Notes: a model not told the origin generated them from the letters alone. Shown: positions 9,791-18,666, numbered from the stretch's first letter. The stretch: 64,000 bases of DNA from Saprospiraceae bacterium (GCA_016717655.1 JADKFC010000030.1:298229-362228), one strand, 5' to 3'. Numbers and translations: made by a program.

Positions 9791-11161
9791 TTAATATCCT
9801 GCTCCGATCTGGATACCACCGCTGCTGCGGCCCTTGATCTTACCGGATTTTACAAGTCCATCGTACTTGCGCATCAACAAATAAGATTCAATTTGTGCCA
9901 ATGTATCTAATGCAACACCAACCAAAATCAGCAATGATGTACCACCAAAAAAGATGGCAAAGGCATCACTCACACCAACCGCTGCGACAATTGCAGGCAT
10001 GATGGCAATCAATCCCAGGAAAATAGAACCGGGGAAGGTAATTCTGGTGGTCAATGAATCGATGTATTCTTCAGTATCCTCTCCTGGTTTAACACCGGGA
10101 ATAAAAGAGTTCTGATTCTTCAAATAGGTAGCATATTGTTTTGGGTTTACAATCAAAGCGGTGTAAACGTAGGTAAACAAAACTACCAGTGTAAAAAATA
10201 TCAAGTTGTAAGGCAGAGACTTCCAGTTATTCAATGAAATGAGGAAGTTACTTTGGGTGCCTGAATTGGCCATAGCCCACTGTGCTACCGTTAGAGGTAA
10301 AAACATGATGGCCTGAGCAAAGATGATCGGCATTACCCCGGAAGCATTCACTTTAAGTGGAATGTAGTCTCTGGCGCCCTGGCTTGGAAGATCATCAGTT
10401 GATCTACCAACCATCTTTTTGGCAAACTGAATTGGAATTTTTCTTACTCCCTGTACAATCAAGATGGCAGCAAGGATGACAAAAAACAAAGCAGCCATTT
10501 CAATTACAAGGATCAATGGACCCGCACTTGACAGTTGTTTGGTAAATTCCCCAACAAACGATCTTGGCAAGGTAGCAATGATACCGATCATGATGATCAG
10601 AGAAACACCGTTTCCAATTCCTTTGTCGGTAATCCTTTCACCCAACCACATGGCAAACAAAGTGCCTGAGGCCAAAATGATGGAATTGCCCAGGAAGAAG
10701 ATAGAAGGTGAAACATTCGGATCAATGGCACCTGCTGTTGTATTAAGGAAGGTAAGGTAGGTACCACCTTGAACGATACTGATCAAAACGGTCAATAACC
10801 TGGTGTACTGGTTGATTTTTTTCCTTCCGGACTCACCTTCATGCATTTGCAACTTCTGGAAGTACGGAACCGCAAAACCCAAAAGTTGTAAGATGATAGA
10901 GGCAGTGATGTATGGCATCACACCCAAGGCAAAGATAGATCCCTGGTTAAAGGCACCTCCTGTAAAGTTATTGATCAATCCCAACAAGTCATTGGCTCCT
11001 CTGTTCGCAGCTGCCTGTTCCAATGCGGCTGCATTGACACCTGGAAGTACGATAAAAGAACCAATCCTGTAAACAGCCAGGATTAAAAGCGTAAAAAGGA
11101 TCTTATCTCTAAGCTCCTTTATACTCCAGATATTTTTTAAAGTTTCGATAAACTTGTTCAT
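9791..11161 (-). CDS. secY: Protein translocase subunit SecY
   Basis: SecY forms the inner-membrane channel for protein export together with SecE and SecG. The 456-residue protein begins MNKFIETLKNIWSIKELRDK, has about ten hydrophobic segments and the conserved FALGVMPYITASIILQLL plug/TM2 region. The cytoplasmic loop IPIQFAKKMVGR is also conserved. It ends in a soluble tail KIKGRSSGGIQIGAGY. It is directly downstream of rplO. Confidence 0.97.
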   Translation of the reverse strand: MNKFIETLKNIWSIKELRDKILFTLLILAVYRIGSFIVLPGVNAAALEQAAANRGANDLLGLINNFTGGAFNQGSIFALGVMPYITASIILQLLGFAVPYFQKLQMHEGESGRKKINQYTRLLTVLISIVQGGTYLTFLNTTAGAIDPNVSPSIFFLGNSIILASGTLFAMWLGERITDKGIGNGVSLIIMIGIIATLPRSFVGEFTKQLSSAGPLILVIEMAALFFVILAAILIVQGVRKIPIQFAKKMVGRSTDDLPSQGARDYIPLKVNASGVMPIIFAQAIMFLPLTVAQWAMANSGTQSNFLISLNNWKSLPYNLIFFTLVVLFTYVYTALIVNPKQYATYLKNQNSFIPGVKPGEDTEEYIDSLTTRITFPGSIFLGLIAIMPAIVAAVGVSDAFAIFFGGTSLLILVGVALDTLAQIESYLLMRKYDGLVKSGKIKGRSSGGIQIGAGY

Positions 11162-11172
11162 TACACAAATTA

Positions 11173-11619
11173 TTATTCTGCTGAAACAGAACCACCTGCT
11201 GCCTCAATCTTGGCTTTGGCTGATGGCGATATATTGGTAAATTTAACGGTAAGCTTTGCTTTCAAATCTCCATTGGCAAGGATCTTCACCAACTCATTGG
11301 TTGAAGCAACACCGTATTTGATCAAAGTTTCCATAGAAAACTCAGAAACACCGTGCTTGTCATGTAAATTTTGCAAAACGGAAACGTTCACTGCAGTGTA
11401 TTCCTTTCTGTTCACGTTTTTGAAACCGCGCTTAGGAAGACGCATTTGCAATGGCATCTGACCCCCTTCAAAGTGGCGCTTGTTCTTGAAACCAGATCTA
11501 GATTTTGCTCCTTTGTGACCTCTGGTTGAAGTGCCACCTCTACCAGAGCCGGTACCCCTACCCAATCGTTTGTTGGTCTTTACAGAACCTGGAGCGGGTT
11601 TAAGATTAAAAAGATCCAT
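11173..11619 (-). CDS. rplO: 50S ribosomal protein L15
   Basis: L15 is a large-subunit assembly protein with a long Gly/Arg-rich N-terminal extension. Here that is seen as NKRLGRGTGSGRGGTSTRGH, followed by the globular domain with GGQMPLQMRLPKRGF. The length of 148 is normal. The gene lies between rpmD and secY, 11 bases before secY. Confidence 0.97.
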   Translation of the reverse strand: MDLFNLKPAPGSVKTNKRLGRGTGSGRGGTSTRGHKGAKSRSGFKNKRHFEGGQMPLQMRLPKRGFKNVNRKEYTAVNVSVLQNLHDKHGVSEFSMETLIKYGVASTNELVKILANGDLKAKLTVKFTNISPSAKAKIEAAGGSVSAE

Positions 11620-11650
11620 TGTATCTTGTTTTCTTTGTAGTTCTAATTAA

Positions 11651-11830
11651 TTAAGCTTTTTCAACACTTACCAGGTGGCTAACTGCGTTAACCATTCCTA
11701 ATATTTGTGGTGTTGCTGCTTTTACAACACTTTGATTGATTTTTCTCAAACCAAGGGCTTGAATGGTGTCTTTCTGACGCTGAGGTCTGTCGATGACACT
11801 CTTTACCTGGGTGATTTTTATCTTGTCCAT
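11651..11830 (-). CDS. rpmD: 50S ribosomal protein L30
   Basis: A 59-codon gene between rpsE and rplO. The translation starts MDKIKITQVKSVIDRPQRQK and continues LGLRKINQSVVK and ILGMVNAVSHLV, matching the L30 ferredoxin-like fold and its usual length. L30 binds 23S and 5S rRNA regions of the large subunit. The start ATG is at 11830, 9 bases after the rpsE stop. Confidence 0.95.
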   Translation of the reverse strand: MDKIKITQVKSVIDRPQRQKDTIQALGLRKINQSVVKAATPQILGMVNAVSHLVSVEKA

Positions 11831-11839
11831 CTCGATGAA

Positions 11840-12352
11840 TTATCCTTCGTAAACTTTACTTAATTCAATTCCACGCTGTCTTGCTACCTCGTAAGAGTCT
11901 CTCATTTTAGAAAGGGCATCGATGGTAGCTTTCACCACGTTGTGTGGGTTGGAAGATCCCTGAGATTTTCCCAAAACGTTGTGAACTCCTGCCATTTCCA
12001 ATACAGCTCTCATCGCACCACCTGCAATAACACCGGTACCATCTGCTGCTGGCTTAAGCAATACCTTGCCTGCACCAAACTTACCTTTCTGCTCGTGCGG
12101 AATGGTTCCTTTGATAACGGGAACTTTGACCATATTTTTTTTGGCATCGTCTACAGCTTTAGAGATGGATTCAGATACCTCTCTGGCTTTACCTAAGCCG
12201 TATCCCACCATTCCATTGCCATCACCTACCACAACAAGGGCAGAAAAACTGAAGGTCCTACCACCTTTGGTTACCTTAGCAACCCTTGCAAGGTTAACCA
12301 GCTTGTCTTTTAATTCCGACTCGGCAGGTTTTACTCTTTGATTTTCAGACAT
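11840..12352 (-). CDS. rpsE: 30S ribosomal protein S5
   Basis: S5 is needed for decoding accuracy and lines the mRNA entry tunnel. Both domains are visible: the double-stranded RNA-binding-like part (FSFSALVVVGDGNGMVGYG, residues ~35-55) and the C-terminal part (GVHNVLGKSQGSSNPHNVV). The length of 170 is normal. It is followed by rpmD and preceded by rplR. Confidence 0.97.
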   Translation of the reverse strand: MSENQRVKPAESELKDKLVNLARVAKVTKGGRTFSFSALVVVGDGNGMVGYGLGKAREVSESISKAVDDAKKNMVKVPVIKGTIPHEQKGKFGAGKVLLKPAADGTGVIAGGAMRAVLEMAGVHNVLGKSQGSSNPHNVVKATIDALSKMRDSYEVARQRGIELSKVYEG

Positions 12353-12373
12353 CTTTATAGAATATGAATGTTT

Positions 12374-12721
12374 TTAAAATAATAATCCTCCTTCTCTGGC
12401 TCCATCTGCCAGGGCTTTAACCCTACCGTGGTAGAGGTATCCTCCCCTGTCAAATACAACCGATGAAATACCGGCAGTCTTAGCTTTTTCAGCTACCAAC
12501 TTACCCACTGCAGATGCCTGCTGTGTTTTATTTCCAGTGAAATTGGACAAACTTTTGGATGAAGCAGCGGCCAACGTTTTACCACTGATGTCATCAATAA
12601 CCTGGGCATAGATGCCCTTGTTACTTCTGAAGACATTCAGGCGTGGTCTTTCGGGGCTGCCAGAAATTTTGCTTCTGATCCTCAAATGAATTTTACGTCT
12701 GCTTTCTGCTCTACTAGCCAT
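12374..12721 (-). CDS. rplR: 50S ribosomal protein L18
   Basis: L18 binds 5S rRNA and helps dock it into the central protuberance. The basic N-terminus (ASRAESRRKIHLRIRSKISG) and the conserved RPRLNVFRSNKGIYAQVIDD and VVFDRGGYLYHGRVKALADG are present. Length is 115. It lies between rplF and rpsE. Confidence 0.97.
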   Translation of the reverse strand: MASRAESRRKIHLRIRSKISGSPERPRLNVFRSNKGIYAQVIDDISGKTLAAASSKSLSNFTGNKTQQASAVGKLVAEKAKTAGISSVVFDRGGYLYHGRVKALADGAREGGLLF

Positions 12722-12739
12722 TTTTCTTAATTGTATTTA

Positions 12740-13306
12740 TTATTTCTTACCGCCCTTACCAGCTGTTTTACCAGCTTTTCTGCGGATAATTTCTCCTTCA
12801 AACTTAATACCTTTTCCTTTGTAAGGCTCAGGCTTTCTAAATGCCCTGATCTTAGCGGCAACCTGACCCAACAATTGTTTGTCGGCACTTTCCAGGATTA
12901 CCATTGGATTGGAACCCTTTTCAGTTTTAGTTGTCAAGGTAATTTCTTTTGGCAATTCAAACATAATAGGGTGAGAATAACCAATGATCAACTCCAACAA
13001 ATTGCCGGTATTGGTGGTTCTGTAACCAATCCCTACGAGCTCCATTGTCTTTTTGAAACCGGTTGTAACACCAGTCACCATGTTGTTAAGCAGAGCTCTT
13101 GACAAGCCGTGGAGGGCTTTGTGACGCTGTTGCTCTGTTGGACGCTTAACGGTCAACACACCGTCTTCGTTTCCAATGATCATATCCTGATCAAATTGTT
13201 CTTTGAGTTCTCCCTTTGGACCTTTTACGGTAACCAGGTTTCCTTTTGATACATTTATTGTAACACCATTAGGAAGACTGATAGGAGCATTTCCAACTCG
13301 TGACAT
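12740..13306 (-). CDS. rplF: 50S ribosomal protein L6
   Basis: L6 has two duplicated domains and lies near the sarcin-ricin loop and the factor-binding site. The start MSRVGNAPISLPNGVTI, GLSRALLNNMVTGVT and the C-terminal EPYKGKGIKFEGEIIRRKAG are typical. The 188-residue length is slightly longer than in E. coli because of a Lys/Gly tail. It follows rpsH. Confidence 0.97.
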   Translation of the reverse strand: MSRVGNAPISLPNGVTINVSKGNLVTVKGPKGELKEQFDQDMIIGNEDGVLTVKRPTEQQRHKALHGLSRALLNNMVTGVTTGFKKTMELVGIGYRTTNTGNLLELIIGYSHPIMFELPKEITLTTKTEKGSNPMVILESADKQLLGQVAAKIRAFRKPEPYKGKGIKFEGEIIRRKAGKTAGKGGKK

Positions 13307-13318
13307 TTCTGTTATTTT

Positions 13319-13720
13319 TTAATATACGTAACAAAGTAATTCTCCACCGATGTTGAGGCTACGTGCCTTTTTGTCGGTCATCAAACCAGCTGATGTGGAA
13401 ATGATCGCAATACCCAAACCATTAGCCACCTTAGGGATTTCGTTTGATCTAACATATTGACGCAAACCTGGCTTACTGATTCTGCCCAATTCTTTGATAA
13501 CCGGAGTCTTTGACTGCCTGTCATACTTGATGGCAATGTGAATTTCGCCTTGTTTGCCTGCTTTGTCGTCAAACTTGTACTTAAGTATATAACCTTGATC
13601 GTACAAGATCTCGGTAATGGCTTTTTTGATGTTAGAAGCAGGTATCATCACTGTTGTGTGTCCCGCCTTTTGTGCATTTCTGATCCTTGTGAGGAAATCA
13701 GAAATTGGATCTGTGACCAT
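13319..13720 (-). CDS. rpsH: 30S ribosomal protein S8
   Basis: S8 binds helix 21 of 16S rRNA and in many bacteria is the translational repressor of the spc operon. The product starts MVTDPISDFLTRIRNAQ; I prefer the second of two adjacent ATG codons because it gives the usual family N-terminus. The C-terminal SNEIPKVANGLGIAIISTSA and AGLMTDKKAR are conserved. It lies between rpsN and rplF. Confidence 0.96.
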   Translation of the reverse strand: MVTDPISDFLTRIRNAQKAGHTTVMIPASNIKKAITEILYDQGYILKYKFDDKAGKQGEIHIAIKYDRQSKTPVIKELGRISKPGLRQYVRSNEIPKVANGLGIAIISTSAGLMTDKKARSLNIGGELLCYVY

Positions 13721-13755
13721 CATGTTATTGTTCTTTTCTTTACTTCTTAACTAAA

Positions 13756-14025
13756 TTACCAACTTGCTTTGGTGATTCCGGGAATCTTACCCTCATTGGC
13801 CATCTTACGGAAGGTGACCCTGTTGATACCAAATTTTCTCATATATCCCTTAGGTCTTCCGGTAAGTTTACAACGGTTGTGCAACCTTACTTTTGAACTG
13901 TTTCTGGGCAGTTTGTCCAAAGCTTCATAGTCGCCTTCTTCCTTCAGTTTTTTTCTGAGGTCAGCGTATTTCGCTACCAATCTTTCTCTTTTATGCTCTC
14001 TGGCAATGATGGATTTCTTAGCCAT
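13756..14025 (-). CDS. rpsN: 30S ribosomal protein S14, zinc-independent type
   Basis: S14 is part of the 30S head. The 89-residue protein has the C-terminal signature RCKLTGRPKGYMRKFGINR and TFRKMANEGKIPGITKASW. The paired CxxC motifs of the zinc-binding form are missing, so it is the long zinc-independent form. It lies between rplE and rpsH with short gaps. Confidence 0.96.
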   Translation of the reverse strand: MAKKSIIAREHKRERLVAKYADLRKKLKEEGDYEALDKLPRNSSKVRLHNRCKLTGRPKGYMRKFGINRVTFRKMANEGKIPGITKASW

Positions 14026-14031
14026 GGATTA

Positions 14032-14595
14032 TTAGTTGTTGTTGTTTTGATTTTTGAATGGAAGTCCCAGTGCTTTCAACAAAGCAAAAGCTTCAGCATC
14101 GGTTTTGGCAGATGTTACGAAAGTAATATCCATACCGGTGATTTTATTTACCTTGTCAATATCGATCTCAGGAAAGATGATTTGTTCAGTAACACCCATT
14201 GAGTAGTTACCTGCACCGTCAAAACTTTTGTCATTGATTCCTTTGAAGTCCCTTACCCTTGGCAAAGAAATGGTGATCAAACGCTCGAGGAATTCGTACA
14301 TTCTTTCGTTGCGCAATGTCACTCTTGCACCAATGGTCATACCCTCTCTCAACTTGAAGTTAGATACTGATTTGGTTGCTTTGGTAGGAACTGCTTTTTG
14401 ACCTGCGATGGTTGTCATTTCTGTCAACGCAGCATCAACGAGTTTTTTGTCTTGAGTTGCTGCTCCTACGCCTTGATTCAGGCATATTTTTAACAATTTA
14501 GGAACCTGCATAGATGATTTGTACTGAAACTTCTCCTGAAGTTCCTGTATCACCTCATTTCTGTATTTGCTTTTTAAACTAGGTACGTAGCTCAT
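14032..14595 (-). CDS. rplE: 50S ribosomal protein L5
   Basis: L5 binds 5S rRNA and forms a bridge to S13. The 187-residue protein contains GVGAATQDKKLVDAALTEM, LREGMTIGARVTLRNERMYE, RDFKGINDKSFDGAGNYSMG and DITFVTSAKTDAEAFALLKA, all family hallmarks. Its start codon overlaps the rplX stop by one base (TAATG), which points to translational coupling. Confidence 0.97.
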   Translation of the reverse strand: MSYVPSLKSKYRNEVIQELQEKFQYKSSMQVPKLLKICLNQGVGAATQDKKLVDAALTEMTTIAGQKAVPTKATKSVSNFKLREGMTIGARVTLRNERMYEFLERLITISLPRVRDFKGINDKSFDGAGNYSMGVTEQIIFPEIDIDKVNKITGMDITFVTSAKTDAEAFALLKALGLPFKNQNNNN

Positions 14596-14942
14596 TATTT
14601 AATGATTTCTCCGGATTTTTTTGAAACTCTAACACTTTTGCCATCAACTTCTTTGCGACCAATCCTGGTAGGCTTACCGCTTTTAGGATCTACCAGCATC
14701 AATTTTGAAATGTGCAAAGGTGCTTCCATTTCATTGATACCTCCCGGATTGTTTTCAGTTGGCTTAATGTGTTTTTTTACCATTCTGATACCTTCAACGA
14801 TGGCCCTGTTTTCTTTGGTCAGGATCTGTTGTACGATTCCGGTCTCTCCTTTGTTATCTCCGGAGATCACCATTACTTTATCACCCTTTTTGATGTTGAA
14901 TTTGGGTGTAAATCGTTTTGTGGTATAATTCTTTGTTGACAT
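14595..14942 (-). CDS. rplX: 50S ribosomal protein L24
   Basis: L24 starts large-subunit assembly. The KOW motif region (FNIKKGDKVMVISGDNKGET) is followed by IVEGIRMVKKHIKPTENNPG and SGKPTRIGRK. I choose the ATG at 14942 (MSTKNYTTKRF) rather than the one two codons upstream. The stop overlaps the rplE start by one base. Confidence 0.96.
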   Translation of the reverse strand: MSTKNYTTKRFTPKFNIKKGDKVMVISGDNKGETGIVQQILTKENRAIVEGIRMVKKHIKPTENNPGGINEMEAPLHISKLMLVDPKSGKPTRIGRKEVDGKSVRVSKKSGEIIK

Positions 14943-14962
14943 TGTCAATAAAATTTATCTGA

Positions 14963-15328
14963 TTAAAGTACTTCAGGAGCCAGTGAAACAATTCTCATGT
15001 AATCCCTGTCTCTCAACTCCCTTGCAACAGGGCCGAAGATACGGGTTCCTCTAGGCTCATCTGCATTGTTGAGCAACACTACTGCGTTGTCGTCAAAACG
15101 GATGTAGCTGCCATCCTTTCTGCGGATTTCCTTTCTGGTTCGCACAATGACTGCTTTTGAAACCGTTCCTTTTTTGACACCACCCGGAGTGGCATCTTTC
15201 ACAGTTACAACAATTTTGTCACCGATGGAAGCATACCTGCGCTTGGTACCACCCAATACGCGAATACAAAGCACCTCTTTGGCTCCACTGTTGTCTGCTA
15301 CATTTAATCTTGATTCCTGTTGTATCAT
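14963..15328 (-). CDS. rplN: 50S ribosomal protein L14
   Basis: L14 lies at the subunit interface and contacts 16S helix 14. The sequence MIQQESRLNVADNSGAKEVL, DATPGGVKKGTVSKAVIVRT and DDNAVVLLNNADEPRGTRIF is unmistakable. The length of 121 is standard. It lies between rpsQ and rplX. Confidence 0.98.
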   Translation of the reverse strand: MIQQESRLNVADNSGAKEVLCIRVLGGTKRRYASIGDKIVVTVKDATPGGVKKGTVSKAVIVRTRKEIRRKDGSYIRFDDNAVVLLNNADEPRGTRIFGPVARELRDRDYMRIVSLAPEVL

Positions 15329-15351
15329 AACTTTATATTATGCTCTGTGAA

Positions 15352-15609
15352 TTACTTCGCTTTTTCTACGACTTCTACGAGATTCCAACGCTTGAGTCGG
15401 CTGAGTGGACGTGATTCAACAATCCTAACTACATCGCCTTCCTGACATACGTTCTGCTCATCGTGAGCCTTAAATTTTTTGGTCTTCTTAACAAACTTAC
15501 CGTACATGGGGTGCTTCAGCCTTCTCTCTACAGAGACGGTGATGGTTTTATCCATTTTGTTGCTGGTCACCACACCAACGATTTGTTTCTTGTTTGCTGC
15601 AATTGCCAT
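15352..15609 (-). CDS. rpsQ: 30S ribosomal protein S17
   Basis: S17 is an early-binding OB-fold protein of the 30S body. GVVTSNKMDKTITVSVERRL and the conserved HPMYGKFVKKTKKFKAHDE followed by VRIVESRPLSRLKRW identify it. Length is 85. It is followed by rplN. Confidence 0.97.
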   Translation of the reverse strand: MAIAANKKQIVGVVTSNKMDKTITVSVERRLKHPMYGKFVKKTKKFKAHDEQNVCQEGDVVRIVESRPLSRLKRWNLVEVVEKAK

Positions 15610-15614
15610 GATGA

Positions 15615-15875
15615 TTATTTTGACCTTCTTCTTAATCTTAATTTTGACCTCTTTGCCAACTCAGGTTCGCTTGCCTGAGCCAATTCTCTATCTCTGATTT
15701 CTGTATAGAGTCTTGCTATTTCCTTGCGGGTTTTGCGGAGTTCCATAGGGTTCTGTAAGCCCCTAACAGCATGGTCGAACTTCATTTTACTGATCCCTGA
15801 CTCAAGCTCAGCTGCCTGACTTTGCAACTGTTCTACGCTCATGCCTTTTAATTCTGTTGTATTTTTACTTGACAT
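15615..15875 (-). CDS. rpmC: 50S ribosomal protein L29
   Basis: L29 lies at the tunnel exit next to L23 and the trigger-factor site. The two-helix core is ELKGMSVEQLQSQAAELESG and ELRKTRKEIARLYTEIRDRE. A basic tail (KRSKLRLRRRSK) makes it 86 residues, about 20 longer than E. coli L29. It lies between rplP and rpsQ. Confidence 0.95.
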   Translation of the reverse strand: MSSKNTTELKGMSVEQLQSQAAELESGISKMKFDHAVRGLQNPMELRKTRKEIARLYTEIRDRELAQASEPELAKRSKLRLRRRSK

Positions 15876-15890
15876 CTTGCTGTTATTTAA

Positions 15891-16310
15891 TTATTCTGCA
15901 TAATCTGGCCTAATAACAAAACTGGTAAGTACCGGCAACTTTTGAGCAGCCAATCTGAGTGCTTCACGTGCAGTCTCTGATGGAACCCCATCAATTTCGA
16001 ACATGATGGTTCCCGGCTTAATGATTGCTACCCAGTGATCCAGTGCTCCTTTACCCTTACCCATCCTCACTTCTGCAGGTTTTGCAGTGATCGGCTTATC
16101 AGGGAAAACCCGAATCCACACCTTTCCTTTCCTTTTCATGTACCTGGTAAGGGCAATCCTGGCTGACTCGATCTGGCGGCTTGTTAACCTGCCTGCGTCG
16201 AGGGATTTAAGAGCAAATGATCCGAAGTCAATGGTATAACCTCTTCCTGCATTTCCCTTGATCCTGCCTTTGTGCTGCTTCCTATATTTGGTTCTTTTAG
16301 GTTGTAACAT
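15891..16310 (-). CDS. rplP: 50S ribosomal protein L16
   Basis: L16 organises the A-site region of the 50S subunit. The start MLQPKRTKYRKQHKGRIKG, the RKGKVWIRVFPDKPITAKPA block and MGKGKGALDHWVAIIKPGT are diagnostic. The length of 139 is standard. A 69-base gap separates it from rpsC and contains a TACCTTTG box, so an internal promoter is possible here. Confidence 0.98.
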   Translation of the reverse strand: MLQPKRTKYRKQHKGRIKGNAGRGYTIDFGSFALKSLDAGRLTSRQIESARIALTRYMKRKGKVWIRVFPDKPITAKPAEVRMGKGKGALDHWVAIIKPGTIMFEIDGVPSETAREALRLAAQKLPVLTSFVIRPDYAE

Positions 16311-16351
16311 GGTTAATTTATTTGTTGCCTACCCTTTTTTGAAAAGTTCGG

Positions 16352-16379
16352 CAAAGGTACGAATATTTTCTTAATTCAA
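16352..16379 (-). promoter_or_regulatory. Candidate internal promoter between rpsC and rplP
   Basis: On the minus strand TTG (16377-16379), a 17-base spacer and TACCTTTG (16352-16359) match the Bacteroidota -33/-7 consensus (TTTG, ~19, TAnnTTTG). It could add extra transcription of the rplP-to-rplQ genes. Inference from sequence only. Confidence 0.5.
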
Positions 16380-17150
16380 TTATCTCTTTTTCTTTCTGCC
16401 TTGTCCGCCGTCTCTTCCACCGCCGTCACGACCGCCTTCTCTCCTTCTGTCCGAGCCGCGATCACGGTCCATTCCGCCTCCTACAGCTTTCTTTTCAACT
16501 CCAACATTGGGTGAAAGGTCTCTCTTACCCAGTACTTCTCCTTTACAGATCCATACTTTTAAGCCAATCAATCCATAAACGGTCAAAGCTTCGGCAATTA
16601 CATAGTCGATATCGGCTCTGAATGTATGCAATGGAGTTCTACCCTCTTTGTATTCTTCGGTCCTGGCCATATCTGATCCGTTCAAACGACCACTGACCCT
16701 GACTTTGATACCTTCTGCTCCTGCCCTCATGCTGGACTGGATGGCCATTTTAATGGCACGACGGTAGTTGATCCTGCTTTCAATTTGTTTTGCGATGGTC
16801 TCTCCAACAATCGCCGCATCCAATTCTGGCTTACGGATTTCTACAATGTTGATCTGAACATCTTTACTGGTGAGTTTTTTCAACTCTTCTTTGATCTTAT
16901 CTACTTCCTGACCACCTTTACCAATGATAATTCCCGGACGTGAAGTGTTGATGGTAACCGTCCCTCTCCTCAGTGCCCTCTCTATCACCATCTTGGCAAT
17001 ACCGCCTTTTGATATCCTGGCATTTAAGTAGTTTCGGATTTTTTCATCTTCTACCACTTTTAATGCGAAATCTTTGCCACCAAACCAGCTGGAATCCCAT
17101 CCCTTGATGATTCCTAACCTATTGCCAATTGGATTTGTCTTCTGACCCAT
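16380..17150 (-). CDS. rpsC: 30S ribosomal protein S3
   Basis: S3 is in the 30S head and forms the mRNA entry and helicase site. The KH domain (NTSRPGIIIGKGGQEVDKIK, near residue 70) and the C-terminal domain (GAEGIKVRVSGRLNGSDMAR) are present. After residue ~215 comes an Arg/Gly/Asp-rich disordered tail ending in GRKKKR. It makes the protein 256 residues, longer than the ~233 of E. coli. It lies between rplV and rplP. Confidence 0.97.
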   Translation of the reverse strand: MGQKTNPIGNRLGIIKGWDSSWFGGKDFALKVVEDEKIRNYLNARISKGGIAKMVIERALRRGTVTINTSRPGIIIGKGGQEVDKIKEELKKLTSKDVQINIVEIRKPELDAAIVGETIAKQIESRINYRRAIKMAIQSSMRAGAEGIKVRVSGRLNGSDMARTEEYKEGRTPLHTFRADIDYVIAEALTVYGLIGLKVWICKGEVLGKRDLSPNVGVEKKAVGGGMDRDRGSDRRREGGRDGGGRDGGQGRKKKR

Positions 17151-17177
17151 GGATTAATTTTGATTATGCTTGATAAT

Positions 17178-17534
17178 TTATGCCTCAACGGTGGTTTTAC
17201 CATCCACCACAAGGGTAACGTGGTTCATTCTTTTACGGATCCTGTGTGCCCTACCCTGTGGAGCCGGCTGGAAACGTTTTAAAACGCTACCTCCGTCAAC
17301 GAAAGCGGTTTTCACAAAAAGATCTGCATCTTCAGGACTTTGACCTTCGTTTTTGTTTTCCCAGTTGGCAACAGCTGACAACAACAGCTTCTCAACCCAC
17401 ATCGCACCTTCGTTCTTTGTGTATTTGAGGATGCTGAGGGCATCGTTTACCGATTTACCTCTGATGATGTCTACCACAAGTCTCATCTTTCGAGGGGACA
17501 TAGGGCAGTTTTTTAGTTTAGCAACAGCTTCCAT
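17178..17534 (-). CDS. rplV: 50S ribosomal protein L22
   Basis: L22 lines the peptide exit tunnel; its beta-hairpin tip influences macrolide sensitivity. The core CPMSPRKMRLVVDIIRGKSV and the hairpin FQPAPQGRAHRIRKRMNHVT are visible. The length of 118 is normal. It lies between rpsS and rpsC. Confidence 0.97.
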   Translation of the reverse strand: MEAVAKLKNCPMSPRKMRLVVDIIRGKSVNDALSILKYTKNEGAMWVEKLLLSAVANWENKNEGQSPEDADLFVKTAFVDGGSVLKRFQPAPQGRAHRIRKRMNHVTLVVDGKTTVEA

Positions 17535-17557
17535 ATTTTGCGTGTTTACTGTGTTTA

Positions 17558-17821
17558 TTATCTGTTTCCTGAGTGACCTTTAAATGTACGCGTTGGAGCA
17601 AATTCACCCAACTTGTGTCCAACCATGTTTTCTGTTACAAAAACAGGGATGAAGGACTTGCCATTGTGTACAGCGATGGTAAGACCTACCATGTTCGGCG
17701 TAATCATTGACGCCCTTGACCAGGTCTTGATAACACCTTTTTTACTTGACTCATTCGCTTTGTTGACTTTGTCAAGCAGCTTGTGAAATACGTATGGGCC
17801 TTTTTTTATGGATCTTGCCAT
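17558..17821 (-). CDS. rpsS: 30S ribosomal protein S19
   Basis: S19 pairs with S13 in the 30S head. MARSIKKGPYVFHKLLDKV, TWSRASMITPNMVGLTIAVH and GHKLGEFAPTRTFKGHSGNR identify it over its whole 87-residue length. It starts 5 bases downstream of the rplB stop. Confidence 0.98.
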   Translation of the reverse strand: MARSIKKGPYVFHKLLDKVNKANESSKKGVIKTWSRASMITPNMVGLTIAVHNGKSFIPVFVTENMVGHKLGEFAPTRTFKGHSGNR

Positions 17822-17826
17822 GACGA

Positions 17827-18666
17827 TTAATTTGCTTTTTTAGATTTTCTTCTGCTGATGATAAACTTGTTGGAAGGCTTGTTAGGATTCCTGGTTTTCT
17901 GACCCTTGGCCATAATACCTGTCCTCGAAACCGGGTGTCCTCCAGACGCCCTACCTTCACCACCACCCATCGGGTGATCTACAGGGTTCATCGCTACCCC
18001 TCTTACACGTGGTCTTGCTCCCAACCATCTCTTTCTACCCGCTTTACCGAGTTCTTCCTGACCATGGTCTGGGTTAGATACAACACCCATTGTTGCTTTA
18101 CAGCTCAACAATACCCTTCTCACTTCTGATGATGGCATTTTGATGACTGCATATTTTCCTTCTCTACCGGTAAGAATGCCGTAAGTTCCTGCACTTCTTG
18201 CCAAGGCTGCTCCCTTTCCAGGGTTCATTTCTATGGCGTGGATGCTAGAACCGAGTGGCACATCTTTCAGGTACATTGCGTGCCCAATGTTGGGAAGCGC
18301 ACCTGAACCAGACATGATCTCGTCTCCAACTTTGATTTTATCCGGAGCCAGGATATACCTTTTCTCACCGTCAGCATAAACTACCAATGCAATAAATGCA
18401 GTCCTGTTAGGATCGTATTCAATGGTGGCAATTTTGCCTGGAACGTTTTCTTTATCACGTTTGAAGTCAATAACCCTGTACTTCTTTTTGTGACCGCCAC
18501 CGATCTGTCTCATGGTCATCTTACCATCGTGGTTACGACCACCGGTAGCTCCTTTACCTGCTGTCAGGCTTTTAACCGGATTGTTTCCGGTAGTCAACTC
18601 TGTGAAAGAGTTTCCTGTCCTGAATCTTGTACCCGGGGTTACTGGTTTAAATTTTTTAATACCCAT
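17827..18666 (-). CDS. rplB: 50S ribosomal protein L2
   Basis: L2 is required for subunit association and peptidyl transfer. GRNHDGKMTMRQIGGGHKKK, DPNRTAFIALVVYADGEKRY and the C-terminal region VRGVAMNPVDHPMGGGEGRA with the conserved His are present. Length is 279. It lies between rplW and rpsS. Confidence 0.98.
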   Translation of the reverse strand: MGIKKFKPVTPGTRFRTGNSFTELTTGNNPVKSLTAGKGATGGRNHDGKMTMRQIGGGHKKKYRVIDFKRDKENVPGKIATIEYDPNRTAFIALVVYADGEKRYILAPDKIKVGDEIMSGSGALPNIGHAMYLKDVPLGSSIHAIEMNPGKGAALARSAGTYGILTGREGKYAVIKMPSSEVRRVLLSCKATMGVVSNPDHGQEELGKAGRKRWLGARPRVRGVAMNPVDHPMGGGEGRASGGHPVSRTGIMAKGQKTRNPNKPSNKFIISRRKSKKAN

